From: Alphaproteobacteria bacterium
GTDB lineage: Bacteria; Pseudomonadota; Alphaproteobacteria; TMED109
Assembly (NCBI GenBank): GCA_022825235.1
Contig: JAJDYI010000046.1
Span: 1 to 64,000, forward strand
Direction of reading: 5' to 3'
Length of the DNA stretch: 64,000 bases
Position 1 is the stretch's first letter; every line of letters begins with the position of its first letter. Made by a program: the position numbers and the translations under genes. Below, piece by piece: positions 34,569 through 42,868 of this stretch. Under the pieces are notes generated by a model that was not told where the DNA came from, did no database searches, and saw only the letters and a program-made list of their open reading frames with translations.

Positions 34569-35087
34569 CTACCTGACCTCGAGTTCGCCGGCCGAGTTCA
34601 CCCGATAGTGCGGGGCCAGCTCCAGCGAAGAGACCTTCATGACGTAGGTCTCTCTCATGCACTCCCCGGTAAACTCGTCACGGAAAGAACACCGGACGCC
34701 GGCGATGCACTCGGCCGTCATCTTCAGGCCGTTGACATGCGACAGGAATTCGACGTCACGGCAATCTCGATGGAAGTCGCGCCCGCCCCACTGCAAGCGT
34801 CCGTCCCCTCCCTTGCCGATGTCGCTCGCCAGGTCGACGCTCGTCTGCTTCCTCTCGGTGTTGCCGTCACTGATCCGGCACCACGCCCGAAGCTCGAACT
34901 TGCTGGATCCCCAGACCGAACTGAACCGCTCGCAGTCCTGGTGGATTTCCCCGGTCCGTGCTTCCACAGGCGAATCCTGGCCTGCTGCCGGCCCGGCCAA
35001 CGCTGCCGCGATGCTCAGGGCGGCAATCATGGCCAAGGGCCCGCCCCGCTTCTGCCCGTTGCCGACACCCATACATTGTTCACGCAT
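34569..35087 (-). CDS. Secreted cyanovirin-N homology (CVNH) protein, copy 3
   Basis: The 172-residue protein has a signal peptide (LAMIAALSIAAALAGPAAGQ, cut near AAGQD) and a CVNH-like domain: TGEIHQDCERFSS, LRAWCRISD, QTSVDLASDIG, GRLQWGGRDFHRDCRDV and MTAECIAGVRC, the fit to the family being best here because of the LxWGGxxFxxxC core. Extra cysteines (RCSFRDEFTGEC) match the insertion in copy 2. It ends HYRVNSAGELEVR. An AT-rich region upstream (35100-35500) should hold its promoter. Confidence 0.8.
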   Translation of the reverse strand: MREQCMGVGNGQKRGGPLAMIAALSIAAALAGPAAGQDSPVEARTGEIHQDCERFSSVWGSSKFELRAWCRISDGNTERKQTSVDLASDIGKGGDGRLQWGGRDFHRDCRDVEFLSHVNGLKMTAECIAGVRCSFRDEFTGECMRETYVMKVSSLELAPHYRVNSAGELEVR

Positions 35088-35580
35088 CTTCGTGCCCCGC
35101 GTAAGACCCGAGACTCTGCGCAGGGTACGATCAGCAGATCACGAATGCCAATCGTAAATAGTTATAATTGAATTAGTAATATCTATGACGGTACAGACCC
35201 ATCGTCTGATCCCGTCGCAATGACCATTCGTCTTCCGGAATACATCCCTATAGAACAGTAAATTGTGTTTCCTCCAGTCGTCGCCGCCATGAACCGAATT
35301 TCAGATCCAGGCGATTGGCATTCGGAGCAGCGACGATGGCGAGGACGCCCCGTTTGACCCTCTATGGATACACTGTGCGCGAATCCTCCTGTTCTTCCGG
35401 ATACTCTCTTTCCCTGTGAGCGAATGAACATATTGATTATGATGGTTTATTTGTATTCCTAATATTGAAATAAGAAACACCTATATTTTTGCTGGCTCGC
35501 CTTGTGGCCGAACGACGATGTGTATGAAGGCGCGTGGCGCGCTTGGCGGGGTGGCCGTCCGGGACCACCAGAAGCTGGTC
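35088..35580. other. AT-rich intergenic region upstream of the CVNH genes
   Basis: Two AT-rich blocks (about 35145-35195 and 35430-35500) flank a GC-richer stretch that resembles the 33.3-33.5 kb repeat. The CVNH promoter is expected here. No gene is recognised. Confidence 0.35.
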
Positions 35581-35599
35581 GTGCCCATCCCTCCGCCGC

Positions 35600-35672
35600 C
35601 GCCAGTGCTGCCTGGGCGGCGGCGGGCCCACGGGCTTGCCGCTGCTACGCCACGCCGAGGGGCACAGCCGGA
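35600..35672 (+). repeat. Diverged copy of the 50-140 region
   Basis: GGGCTTGCC-CTGCTAC and CCACGCCGAGGG occur here and at 91-140, with a proline-rich codon run before each. A GLPLLRHAEGH peptide can be read here, but the frame is shifted relative to the proline part, so this looks like a decayed copy. Confidence 0.45.
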
Positions 35673-35689
35673 AGACTTGCTGCGACGCC

Positions 35690-36100
35690 GTTCATTCCCC
35701 CATCGGTGCCGCAGGTACGCGAGCCAGTACAGCAACTAGACCGGGACCTTCCCCCCCCCCCCACAATGTCCCCGAGCGTCACCGCGACGACGTTCTGCGC
35801 CATCCCCGCGAGTTCCTCCGCACCTGGCGCCGCCCCGCCCGCGAACAGGCCGACCGGGATCAGGTACAGGTTGGCGAGGCAATGCCCGAATTCCAGGACG
35901 ACGAAGGCGAAGGCTGGACACACGATCACCAGGATCTTTCCGGTGGCCGGGTGCACGGCAAAGCAGAGGCAGACAGCCGGACAATCCAGGACCTTGCAGA
36001 GGATGCCATGCCGGAAAGCCTCCATGGTGCCCCACTCGATCTTGTTGCGGGCGCTCGCGACAGCGGTCGCCCGAATATCGCGGACGGCGGGCAGATGATC
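35690..36100 (-). pseudogene. Formate/nitrite transporter pseudogene
   Basis: The minus strand reads NLYLIPVGLFAGGAAPGAEE, VCLCFAVHPATGKILVIV and VAVTLGDIVGG, matching the C-terminal half of the intact channel at 22882. The frame is broken after DIVGG by a run of twelve C (plus strand, 35751-35762), beyond which LLYWLAYLRHRWGNE continues in another frame. The N-terminal membrane segments are absent. It is therefore a truncated, frameshifted copy. Confidence 0.8.
35751..35762. repeat. C12 homopolymer tract
   Basis: Twelve consecutive C on the plus strand at the frame break of the channel pseudogene. It could be a slippage-prone site. Confidence 0.7.
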
Positions 36101-36351
36101 TTCGACGGTGTGTCGTCCGCCAGCGCCCAGGACACCTCCGCGGTTTCGCGGCCAATCGAGCCCTGGCGCTGCGATTGAATGCAACCGAGACCGCACGCCT
36201 TGCCGCCTAGCTAGAAGCGTGCGGGAGACTCCATCAAGCCGTCAAACGAGACAACACCGCCAAGAACATCATGTAGCTCCATTCGGCGTCTCACCGACTA
36301 AATCCGGACACCGGACCACGCGCTCAACCCTGCTTCCGGTACACTCCTCCC
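36101..36351. other. Intergenic between channel pseudogene and small membrane protein gene
   Basis: No gene is recognised. A promoter for the 36352 gene may include GGTACACTCC shortly before its ATG. Confidence 0.3.
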
Positions 36352-36723
36352 ATGAATACCGCCAACATCGAAATCAATCCCGACGACCTTGAAGCTGCAG
36401 GCATCCCGCCCAAGCACGCCGACGCCATCGCCCAAAAGATCTCGCTCGAGATCGCTCGCGCCGTCCGGCCGGGGACGGGCCCTTCAGCCATCACCATTCT
36501 GGCCACGGCCGCCGTACTCGGCTTCGTCCTGCTAACCAGCGTCTCCGGCTGGCCCCTAATCGACGCCAGCCAGGAGCGCACCGGGATCCGCAGCGCGCTC
36601 GAAGCCAACCGCAACCGAATTGACGCCGTCAACGAACGTCTGTCGACTTTCGAGACCGGCGTCTCTGAACGGCTCACACGTATCGAAACGCTGCTTGAGG
36701 AACGCTTGCCCGACAGGCAATAG
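36352..36723 (+). CDS. Small membrane protein with C-terminal coiled coil
   Basis: The 123-residue protein has a soluble N-terminal helix-rich part (1-40, with DLEAAGIPPKHADAIAQKI), one membrane segment (about 44-66, AITILATAAVLGFVLLTSV) and a heptad-like coiled coil (73-120, NRIDAVNERLSTF and ERLTRIETLLEERL). This resembles DUF1640-like or phage-associated single-pass coiled-coil proteins, but no function is assigned. A 12-base imperfect hairpin follows 33 bases after the stop. The passenger gene in the nearby IS1595 element encodes a protein of similar layout but different sequence. Confidence 0.7.
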   Translation: MNTANIEINPDDLEAAGIPPKHADAIAQKISLEIARAVRPGTGPSAITILATAAVLGFVLLTSVSGWPLIDASQERTGIRSALEANRNRIDAVNERLSTFETGVSERLTRIETLLEERLPDRQ

Positions 36724-36755
36724 CAGACACCGCCGCCACAAGTCTGATACCCCGC

Positions 36756-36782
36756 ATCCAGCGGACCACCGGTCCGCCGGAT
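36756..36782 (+). terminator. Hairpin after small membrane protein gene
   Basis: ATCCAGCGGACC is inverted as GGTCCGCCGGAT around a three-base loop with one mismatch. It is well placed as a terminator, although no T-tract follows. Confidence 0.5.
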
Positions 36783-36959
36783 GACCCCCTGCGCGGGGAT
36801 GGGAAACGGTCACCATATTTTGTGACGGTACCTACACTGCGGGGCCGTCCCATGACACGCCTGCCCGACGCGGCGAGGCGCGACCTGTCCGGGCACGGGC
36901 GGGACTTTCCGGCCGGGCACTGCCGCTCGCGCGGGCCATCACTGCCGAACGGCCCATCG

Positions 36960-37344
36960 CTGCTCGACGGCGGAAGCCTTCGCGTCCCTTGCCGCCCTGC
37001 CGGAACACGACCGCCGCGACGTATTCGCCGCCCCGGCCCGCCGCCTTGACACCGTGCCGGGCTACGTCGAGAAGGATTGCTGGATCTGTCTGGTCCTCGC
37101 TGCTGTTCGCCGGCCTCTCAAGCAAGAAAGGGAATGCGCTGTGCGCGGCGGGACCCCGGTTTCCAGGGGCTTCGGGCTGATCTGGCGCTTCTCGGCGGAC
37201 TTCGATCTCGTGGTTCGCGGTGAAAGGCTGGGCTTCGCCGGCGAGCGCGCCCCCACGGTCGGGAGGCGGCGCGCAGCCGGTGGCCGCGGCCGGCGTCCCT
37301 GGACGGCAAGCGCCGAACAGGACGCCGCAGGGTCAGCCCACTGA
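36960..37344 (+). pseudogene. AbiEii/AbiGii-type nucleotidyltransferase remnant (N-terminal part)
   Basis: The frame reads LPEHDRRDVFAAPARRLDTV, then PGYVEKDCWICLVLAAV, RGGTPVSRGFGLIWRFSADF and DLVVRGERLGFAGERAPTVG. This is the AbiEii layout VEKDxW, KGGTSLSK and RFSEDIDL, with the catalytic region degraded (GGTPVS, SADFDL). No start is found and the frame ends at 37344 without the C-terminal half. A C-terminal fragment of the same family lies at 42869-43225 on the other strand. Confidence 0.7.
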
Positions 37345-37523
37345 CGAGGCCGTCCACGGGCCAAGTGGTCCTGAGCGTAGTGAGTGGCGCACTGCCGAAG
37401 GGCCGGACGGTGCCACCTGATCCTGCGTCACACGTGCGGTATCGCACGCCCGTTGGGGGATTATATACCCCGCTTGATTTTTGATTTTCTCGATGCTGCG
37501 CTGACGGCCCGCAGGAGGACGTC

Positions 37524-38483
37524 ATGCAGCCACCAGGTAAGGCACACCGCGACGGCATTAGCATCATGCAGCTTACCGCCATGTTCCCTACGGAAGAAGC
37601 GGCGGAAACATGGTTTGAGGAGGTGCGGTGGGGTGCTACAAGTCGCCACTGCGCCAAATGCGGTTCCACCAATACCTACGAGGTAAAGCGCCGCAAACCG
37701 CAGCCCTACCGTTGCCGTAGCTGCAAGAGCTATTTCAGCGTGCGCACGGGCAGTGCGCTGGCCGAGACTAATTTGCCACTACGCACCTGGCTACATGCCA
37801 TCTACCTTTACATCACCAGCCTTAAATCTGTTAGCAGCATGAAACTGCACCGGGACCTGGGTATTACGCAGAAGACGGCGTGGTTTCTGTTGCACCGTTT
37901 GCGCACCGCATGGGACGGGGATCCGGCGGACTTGTTTACTGGACCTGTTGAAGTTGACGAAACGTATATGGGTGGGAAGGCCCGCAACAAGTCCAACCAC
38001 CAGCGCCGACAGGCAAAGGCAACGGGTAATGAGGTGGCACCCAAGACAGCCGTTGTGGGTGCAAAGGACCGCTGCATACGCAAGGTGGCCGCCCGGGTGG
38101 TGGCCGCGCCCAATATGGCCGAGTTGCTGGGTTTAGTGACGAAAACGGTTGGTGCAGACGCAGTAGTGTATACGGATGAGGCCAAGGCCTACCAGGGCCT
38201 GCCGCGCAGCCACGGCACGGTAAAGCATGGTGCAGGGGAATACGTGCGCGGCGATGTGCACACCAACGGTGTCGAGTCGTTTTGGAGCATGCTAAAGCGT
38301 GCCCACATGGGCACCTTCCACCACTTGTCCCCCAAGCACCTGCACCGTTACGTGGCGGAGTTCGCGGGACGGCACAACGTGCGCAACCAGGACACCATCA
38401 AGCAGATGCAGGCAGTGGTTGCTGGTACGCTGGGTAAACGGCTCATGTATGCGGAACTAGTGGCAAAGCGCCTCAAGCTATGA
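37524..38483 (+). CDS. IS1595-family transposase
   Basis: The 319-residue protein has an N-terminal zinc ribbon with C43/C46 and C64/C67 (CAKC, CRSC), a helical DNA-binding part, and an ISXO2-like DDE domain: D in VEVDETYMGGK (about 144), D in VVYTDEAKAYQGL and the last acidic/Asn motif in HTNGVESFWSMLKRAH. All expected catalytic blocks are present, so the element may still be active. It lies within the inverted repeats at 37456 and 39490. Its 3' end overlaps the convergent passenger gene by six bases. Confidence 0.95.
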   Translation: MQPPGKAHRDGISIMQLTAMFPTEEAAETWFEEVRWGATSRHCAKCGSTNTYEVKRRKPQPYRCRSCKSYFSVRTGSALAETNLPLRTWLHAIYLYITSLKSVSSMKLHRDLGITQKTAWFLLHRLRTAWDGDPADLFTGPVEVDETYMGGKARNKSNHQRRQAKATGNEVAPKTAVVGAKDRCIRKVAARVVAAPNMAELLGLVTKTVGADAVVYTDEAKAYQGLPRSHGTVKHGAGEYVRGDVHTNGVESFWSMLKRAHMGTFHHLSPKHLHRYVAEFAGRHNVRNQDTIKQMQAVVAGTLGKRLMYAELVAKRLKL

Positions 38484-38795
38484 TGACGACAAGACCTTTA
38501 CCAATAGCGCTCGTACGTCGCTGTTAAAAATCACCATTAGGACAAGCACGACAACTGCTAGGTAAAATCTATTTATTAGTCGTTGATTAGCAAGTTCGAT
38601 TTTGTCCGTAATAGTTTTAGGTATAGCATTAACCTGAGTTTCAATATTATTTACTTTGCCAGAAACCCTGGCCAACTCTGCTTCTGTTGCCAGTCCCTGC
38701 ACCTGACCCTCAAGCGTGCCAACGCGAGTGCTAAGGTCCACCGTTAACAATTCAGCAGCAATGGGCTGTCTTGCTGCGGGCTTAGCTGGCGTCAT
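38478..38795 (-). CDS. IS1595 passenger gene: coiled-coil single-pass membrane protein
   Basis: The product (about 105 residues from MTPAKPAARQP) has a heptad-rich helix (LSTRVGTLEGQVQGLATEAE and VSGKVNNIETQVNAI) and one C-terminal membrane segment (FYLAVVVLVLMVIFNS). It overlaps the upstream zinc-ribbon gene by 14 bases, and an in-frame ATG at 38828 would lengthen the overlap. No function is recognised. IS1595 elements with passenger genes are known; this pair is not one I recognise. Confidence 0.65.
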   Translation of the reverse strand: MTPAKPAARQPIAAELLTVDLSTRVGTLEGQVQGLATEAELARVSGKVNNIETQVNAIPKTITDKIELANQRLINRFYLAVVVLVLMVIFNSDVRALLVKVLSSS

Positions 38796-39099
38796 TGTTT
38801 TCTTTGCTTTGCGCGGGGTTAACAACACCAGTTGTAACCGCAGAGTAAAAGCGCATTTGGCTGCAGTTCATACAGGTTAATGCAACCATTGGATATGCCG
38901 TATCGCCTAGCTTAGCATCCTCTGTTGAACACAGTGCCAAAATGATATTTGGTAACAGGCCAAATATTTCGTGGCCACAACTATCGCAAGGCTGGTCAAC
39001 CGGGCCTGTGCGCTCCCTAAGCCACCGGGTAAACCGGCGCCTTTGAGCAGCAGTAAGATTAACCGTGGGCTCTGTAACAACTACCTTTGACTGAGGCAT
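38782..39099 (-). CDS. IS1595 passenger gene: small zinc-ribbon protein
   Basis: The product (105 residues from MPQSKVVVTEP) contains CDSCGHE and, about 35 residues later, CMNCSQMRF, a likely four-cysteine zinc site. The N-terminal part has a basic helix (AAQRRRFTRWLRERTG). Its end overlaps the next passenger gene. Regulatory or nucleic-acid-binding function is possible but unproved. Confidence 0.6.
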   Translation of the reverse strand: MPQSKVVVTEPTVNLTAAQRRRFTRWLRERTGPVDQPCDSCGHEIFGLLPNIILALCSTEDAKLGDTAYPMVALTCMNCSQMRFYSAVTTGVVNPAQSKENNDAS

Positions 39100-39136
39100 A
39101 ACAACAGGGCGCACTCACAGAGTTACGACTTAAGCT

Positions 39137-39210
39137 GGCGGGAATGCCCAAGTGGGCGCGGCTGCTTCAAACCCGGCTCGCGGTCGGTTCGAGCCCGACC
39201 GTCTCCACCA
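39137..39210 (+). other. tRNA-like sequence with T-arm and CCA end
   Basis: The 3' part has a perfect T-arm (GTCGG-TTCGAGC-CCGAC) followed by CGTCTCCACCA, like a tRNA acceptor end with CCA. A D-arm-like GCCC-AAGT-GGGC and an anticodon-loop-like CTTCAAA (UCA) lie upstream. The 5' acceptor strand does not pair with GTCTCC and the anticodon stem is poor, so it is a degenerate or partial tRNA rather than a working one. It lies inside the insertion sequence. Confidence 0.45.
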
Positions 39211-39498
39211 GCTTTAACCTTGGTGCATGGTGTGAGATCCGGTGAACCTGAATCACCACCCTCTGGCTGCACAAATGGCACACCAATTTGTTCCTCGTAT
39301 ATGCGCCGCATGGCAGCGCGCAAAAGGTCCATACCAGTATCCCCGCCCGGGTAACCAGATGCACCAGTGTATAGGCCCAATCTATTCCGGGGCAAGGCCC
39401 CATTATTGATAAAACCGATCACTGGTGTCCCATTAGGCTAGTTAGCACGTTGGTCGCGGGAGTACAACTCTAGCAGGGAATATAATCCCCCGCCCGTT

Positions 39499-39741
39499 GC
39501 ATTCAGGCTCGCTCACCACTCGCCAGCCCCCTCATACGCGAGATGCTCAACGCCGAGGTCACAAGGGGTGCCAGTCGTCTCGCACTTTCTCCGCCCCGTG
39601 CACGCCGAACCGGTGGAATCCCGGCGTCTCCTTGCTTCCGCGCCCGTCCTTGCCGCAGCCCTTTCGGAAGACCGACGGCGCAACTCCGCCCGTACTCGAT
39701 CCTCAGCGCATTCGTCGCTTTTTCGCGCCGGTCCTGCAATG
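39499..39741. other. Intergenic after the insertion sequence
   Basis: No gene is recognised between the IS right end and the convergent autotransporter stop. Confidence 0.3.
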
Positions 39742-42279
39742 TCACCAGTGCAATGCGCCGCGCAGCATCAGACCGTGCTCGGGCCGGTCGTCGTTGGCGG
39801 CCTCGTGCAAGTTGCCTTCAACGCTCACGCTCGCAGCCGGTACAAGCTGCCAGCGTGCGCCCATGCGCCACGACCGCGCGCCTTCGCCCGCGAGCCCGAG
39901 CCCCGCATAGGGCGTTACCACGCCCAGGCCGGGCGCCGTGCCGAGACCGTAGCCGACCTCCGCGTTCAGGCGCATCCGGTTGTCCGGCAACGCGCCGGCA
40001 GTGACGCCGCTCTCCCACAACCGCTGCACGCCGCTAGCCGTCGGGCCCCACGCCGGCTCCACCGCGAGCGCAAGCCCTCGTCCCGATGCGTCCGGAGCGA
40101 TCCGCAGCAGGCCGCTCACGCCCGTCTCCTCGTAGTCGCCGCTGTGGCTGAGCAGGGTCCGGACCCGGCCCACGACGGTCAGCCCGGACTCCGCGTCCTC
40201 ATAGCGCAAGGCACCCCCGGCCTCGATACTGCTGCCGGTCTCGCCGTCTCCGCCGTCGTTTCGCAATCCGAACTCAAGCGAGGGCGCGAACGTCGCGCCC
40301 GAGGCGAGCTTCTGGACGTGCTCCCCTTCCAATATCAGCCGCTGCCGGCTGGCACTCAGCGACATGTTCTCGATGGTCGCGGAGCCTTCGACGTCGGCCC
40401 AGGTGAAGGCCACCTCGCCCTTGAGGCTCAGGTTCGTGGTGCCGCCCCCGATCATCTCGTCGCTGGACAGCAGCGGCCCGCTCACGCCCGCCGCCACCAT
40501 CCGCTGCGTCAGGTCGCTCGCCTGCGTGCCCGCCGAGTCATCGTCGAGCTCCACCTCGCCCGAGCCCATGCCGCCCATGGCCCGCAGGTTCATGCCGCCC
40601 GGCATCTGCCAACCCACGTAGGGGTTGATGCTCGTCAGGCTCGTCGTGAGTTCGCCCGATGCGTCGGAGGCCGAGTAGTCCACCGTCCCTTGCGCATGTG
40701 ACACCGCGACACCCGCGAGCATGTCCGCGCCCAGCTTTGTATCGATCCCGAGACTGGCGCCCGTCACGTCGCCGTCATAGACCACCGACTGCGCGTTGCC
40801 GCCGGAGAAGCTTCGCCAGTCCCCGCTGCCCCAGAACGTCAGGTCTCCGAAGGGGCCCCCGCCTCCGTCGCCGGCCGCGTTGAGTGCCAACGTGAAGGAC
40901 GAACCCGCCAGCAGCCGGCCGAGGTCGGCCGTGCCGTTCCCCAGCGAACGTCCGTGCGCGAGCAGGGCATCGGGGAGGGTGAAGGCGCCGCCGACGCTGA
41001 ATCCCGTGGCGGGCGGGGCGCCCGAGGTCGCCCGCTCGATGCGGCCCGAGACGGCGTCGACCGTGCTCGCCGTCATGGCCCGCATGACCTGGGGCAGCAC
41101 CGACTTGACCACCGAGCTCCGGCTGGCAGCGATCACCTCGGGCGACCTCAGATAGTATCCCGATCCGACGATCAGGTTGAGCGGGATGACGCGGCCGAGG
41201 GAGTGGATTTCACCGGTGAACTCGCGGGCGTAGCCCACCTTGGGAATGTCGGCGCTGTCGCTGTCGTCAGCGGGATCGTCCCAGAAGTACTCCACGAAGC
41301 CGCCTTCCGGGCTGCTTTTCGCCGCTTCGATGACCTGCGGGAGAACGAGCCTCCCGGTCACGGCGTCACGGACGGTGGGCACCAGCGGTCTGAGCTCGAA
41401 CCGGTCCGGAAATGCGGCGTGAAACAGGATCGCGTTGCTGTTCAGATCCAGGATGTAGAGGCACACGGAACCGTGCCGCCAGGGCCCATGCGGGTTCCGC
41501 AGGGCGACCCTGACCTTCGAGTAATCCGCCGGATCACTGCTCGTCTGGTGCTCGAGAAAGAACTCCCCCGCCTGGGTGACGAAGGCTTTCAGGGTTGCAC
41601 GGTCCACCACGTCCATGGCCGTGACGGACGGGTCGCCGTGATCGATGGCTTCCTCAGCTACGTGCGATGCGTCGAGATCAAAGCCGGCCAGCAGCACGAT
41701 TGGGAGCCCGGTATGGGGCGCCGTATAGGTGGCGGCATAACCGGAAGCACCCGGCACATCGGGCGCGTTGAACGCGCCACCATTCCCGGCCGCCGCGTCA
41801 GCGAAAGCGGCCAAGGCAGTGGCAGGGCTCGCCAGATCGGCCGGGTTGATCCCCAGAGCTCGAAGGATCGATTGATAAATCAGAGGGTTGAGTGGCCTCC
41901 CCGACAATGCCATGGTCTTCGCGTGAATGAATATCCGGTCGGGCGCCAGTTGCACGAGGTAGGTGGAACCGGAACGGTAGGGACTTCCTTCCTGCCGGAG
42001 GAGACAGCCCATGTACACCGCCTCTTCCGTGGTGTTGTTGACTCTCTGGCTCAACTGATCCCGGACCGCAAGTACGAACGCCATCAGGCTGGCGCTCCCG
42101 TCCTCCACCTGCTGGGCCGTCACGGCCGGAGCCGGCGGAGGAGTCACGCCGGCGGAAAGTGGGCAGCCCCCCTGCATCTGCGCCGAGGCGTGGCGGGCAC
42201 CGGAAACAACGCCGGAGAGCACGAGCAGTGCGGTACAGAGAAGCATCGATGCCGTGGAGACAAACCTTCCCGTCTTCAT
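39742..42279 (-). CDS. Autotransporter with Cache-type sensor-like passenger
   Basis: The 845-residue protein has a signal peptide (residues 1-34, cut near HASAQ). The passenger (about 50-390) looks like two Cache-like modules: the first ends in GYAATYTAP and PIVLLAGFDL (about 180-202), the second in GGFVEYFWDDP, KVGYAREFTG and LNLIVGSGYYL (327-377), the usual final strands of small-molecule-binding Cache domains. Residues about 550-845 are an autotransporter beta-barrel ending RGALHW. Cache domains normally occur on receptors in the inner membrane, so display through an autotransporter barrel is unusual. ATG 42279 is chosen because the signal peptide starts there. Confidence 0.85.
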   Translation of the reverse strand: MKTGRFVSTASMLLCTALLVLSGVVSGARHASAQMQGGCPLSAGVTPPPAPAVTAQQVEDGSASLMAFVLAVRDQLSQRVNNTTEEAVYMGCLLRQEGSPYRSGSTYLVQLAPDRIFIHAKTMALSGRPLNPLIYQSILRALGINPADLASPATALAAFADAAAGNGGAFNAPDVPGASGYAATYTAPHTGLPIVLLAGFDLDASHVAEEAIDHGDPSVTAMDVVDRATLKAFVTQAGEFFLEHQTSSDPADYSKVRVALRNPHGPWRHGSVCLYILDLNSNAILFHAAFPDRFELRPLVPTVRDAVTGRLVLPQVIEAAKSSPEGGFVEYFWDDPADDSDSADIPKVGYAREFTGEIHSLGRVIPLNLIVGSGYYLRSPEVIAASRSSVVKSVLPQVMRAMTASTVDAVSGRIERATSGAPPATGFSVGGAFTLPDALLAHGRSLGNGTADLGRLLAGSSFTLALNAAGDGGGGPFGDLTFWGSGDWRSFSGGNAQSVVYDGDVTGASLGIDTKLGADMLAGVAVSHAQGTVDYSASDASGELTTSLTSINPYVGWQMPGGMNLRAMGGMGSGEVELDDDSAGTQASDLTQRMVAAGVSGPLLSSDEMIGGGTTNLSLKGEVAFTWADVEGSATIENMSLSASRQRLILEGEHVQKLASGATFAPSLEFGLRNDGGDGETGSSIEAGGALRYEDAESGLTVVGRVRTLLSHSGDYEETGVSGLLRIAPDASGRGLALAVEPAWGPTASGVQRLWESGVTAGALPDNRMRLNAEVGYGLGTAPGLGVVTPYAGLGLAGEGARSWRMGARWQLVPAASVSVEGNLHEAANDDRPEHGLMLRGALHW

Positions 42280-42868
42280 CCCAAGATCCCCTCGTCCCGT
42301 ACCGCAAACATTTTCTTGGCGACCTTGTGACGACGGTCGCTGGCCATACATCGTATTCGGATCGTAACCCAGTGACAAAGAGTCGGTCAGCGATCTACCG
42401 AACAGTGATGATTTGGGGGATAGCCGCGCGAGCTAATGTCAATAACTATCTCTTTAGCATGACATATTGTGATATTATGTATCCTGTCGGTGACTTACGG
42501 CCTGCATCCTCAAACAATGGGGCTTTTGACGAGGAGGATGCGGTGCGCGACGGCGCGCCGGGGTTCCTGGCGCTCGTCGAGGACATCCGGCGCCTGCAGG
42601 CTGAAGTGAGTCTCTCCTCCGCGCCGACTTCACGACCGTGAATGCCATTGAGGCCATCCTGTCCGCTCATATGTCGGAAACTCCTCACTAAGTATTTGTC
42701 CATATACTCTTTATTGAGAGTTCTGCTCTTCCCCCTTCCACCGCTGTTCAGTCGTTGGCAAACAACCGGCAAACACTTGGGGCGCCTACTACTGCGCGCG
42801 CACGCCGCCGCTGTCGAGCGCCGCTCCGCGCTCGGGCGGGCACGCCTGCAGGTCATTGCCCGTAGCGG
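42280..42868. other. Intergenic region upstream of the Cache-autotransporter
   Basis: The AT-rich stretch around 42400-42490 should hold the promoter and contains the AATGTCAATAAC motif. Between 42500 and 42640 a frame reads GFLALVEDIRRLQAEVSL, possibly a gene remnant. A second AT-rich patch lies near 42690. Confidence 0.35.
42435..42446. promoter_or_regulatory. AATGTCAATAAC motif upstream of the Cache-autotransporter
   Basis: Exact copy of the 12-mer at 19685-19696; here it lies 156 bases before the start codon. Confidence 0.3.

Larger units (their letters stand above)
37456..39490 (+). mobile_element. Complete IS1595-type insertion sequence with passenger genes
   Basis: The ends are inverted repeats: GGGGATTATATACCCC on the left (37456 onwards) and its near-inverse GGGAATATAATCCCC on the right (ending 39490). 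CGCCCGTTG flanks both sides (37447-37455 and 39491-39499), fitting a target-site duplication of 8-9 bases. The 2,035-bp element carries a full-length transposase, two small genes on the other strand and a tRNA-like sequence. Its composition is clearly less GC-rich than the host region, so arrival seems recent. Confidence 0.88.

Noticed and set aside
39137-39210. A working tRNA gene with anticodon UCA
   Set aside because: The 5' acceptor strand does not pair with the 3' strand and the anticodon stem is poor; only the T-arm, CCA end and a D-arm-like hairpin fit.
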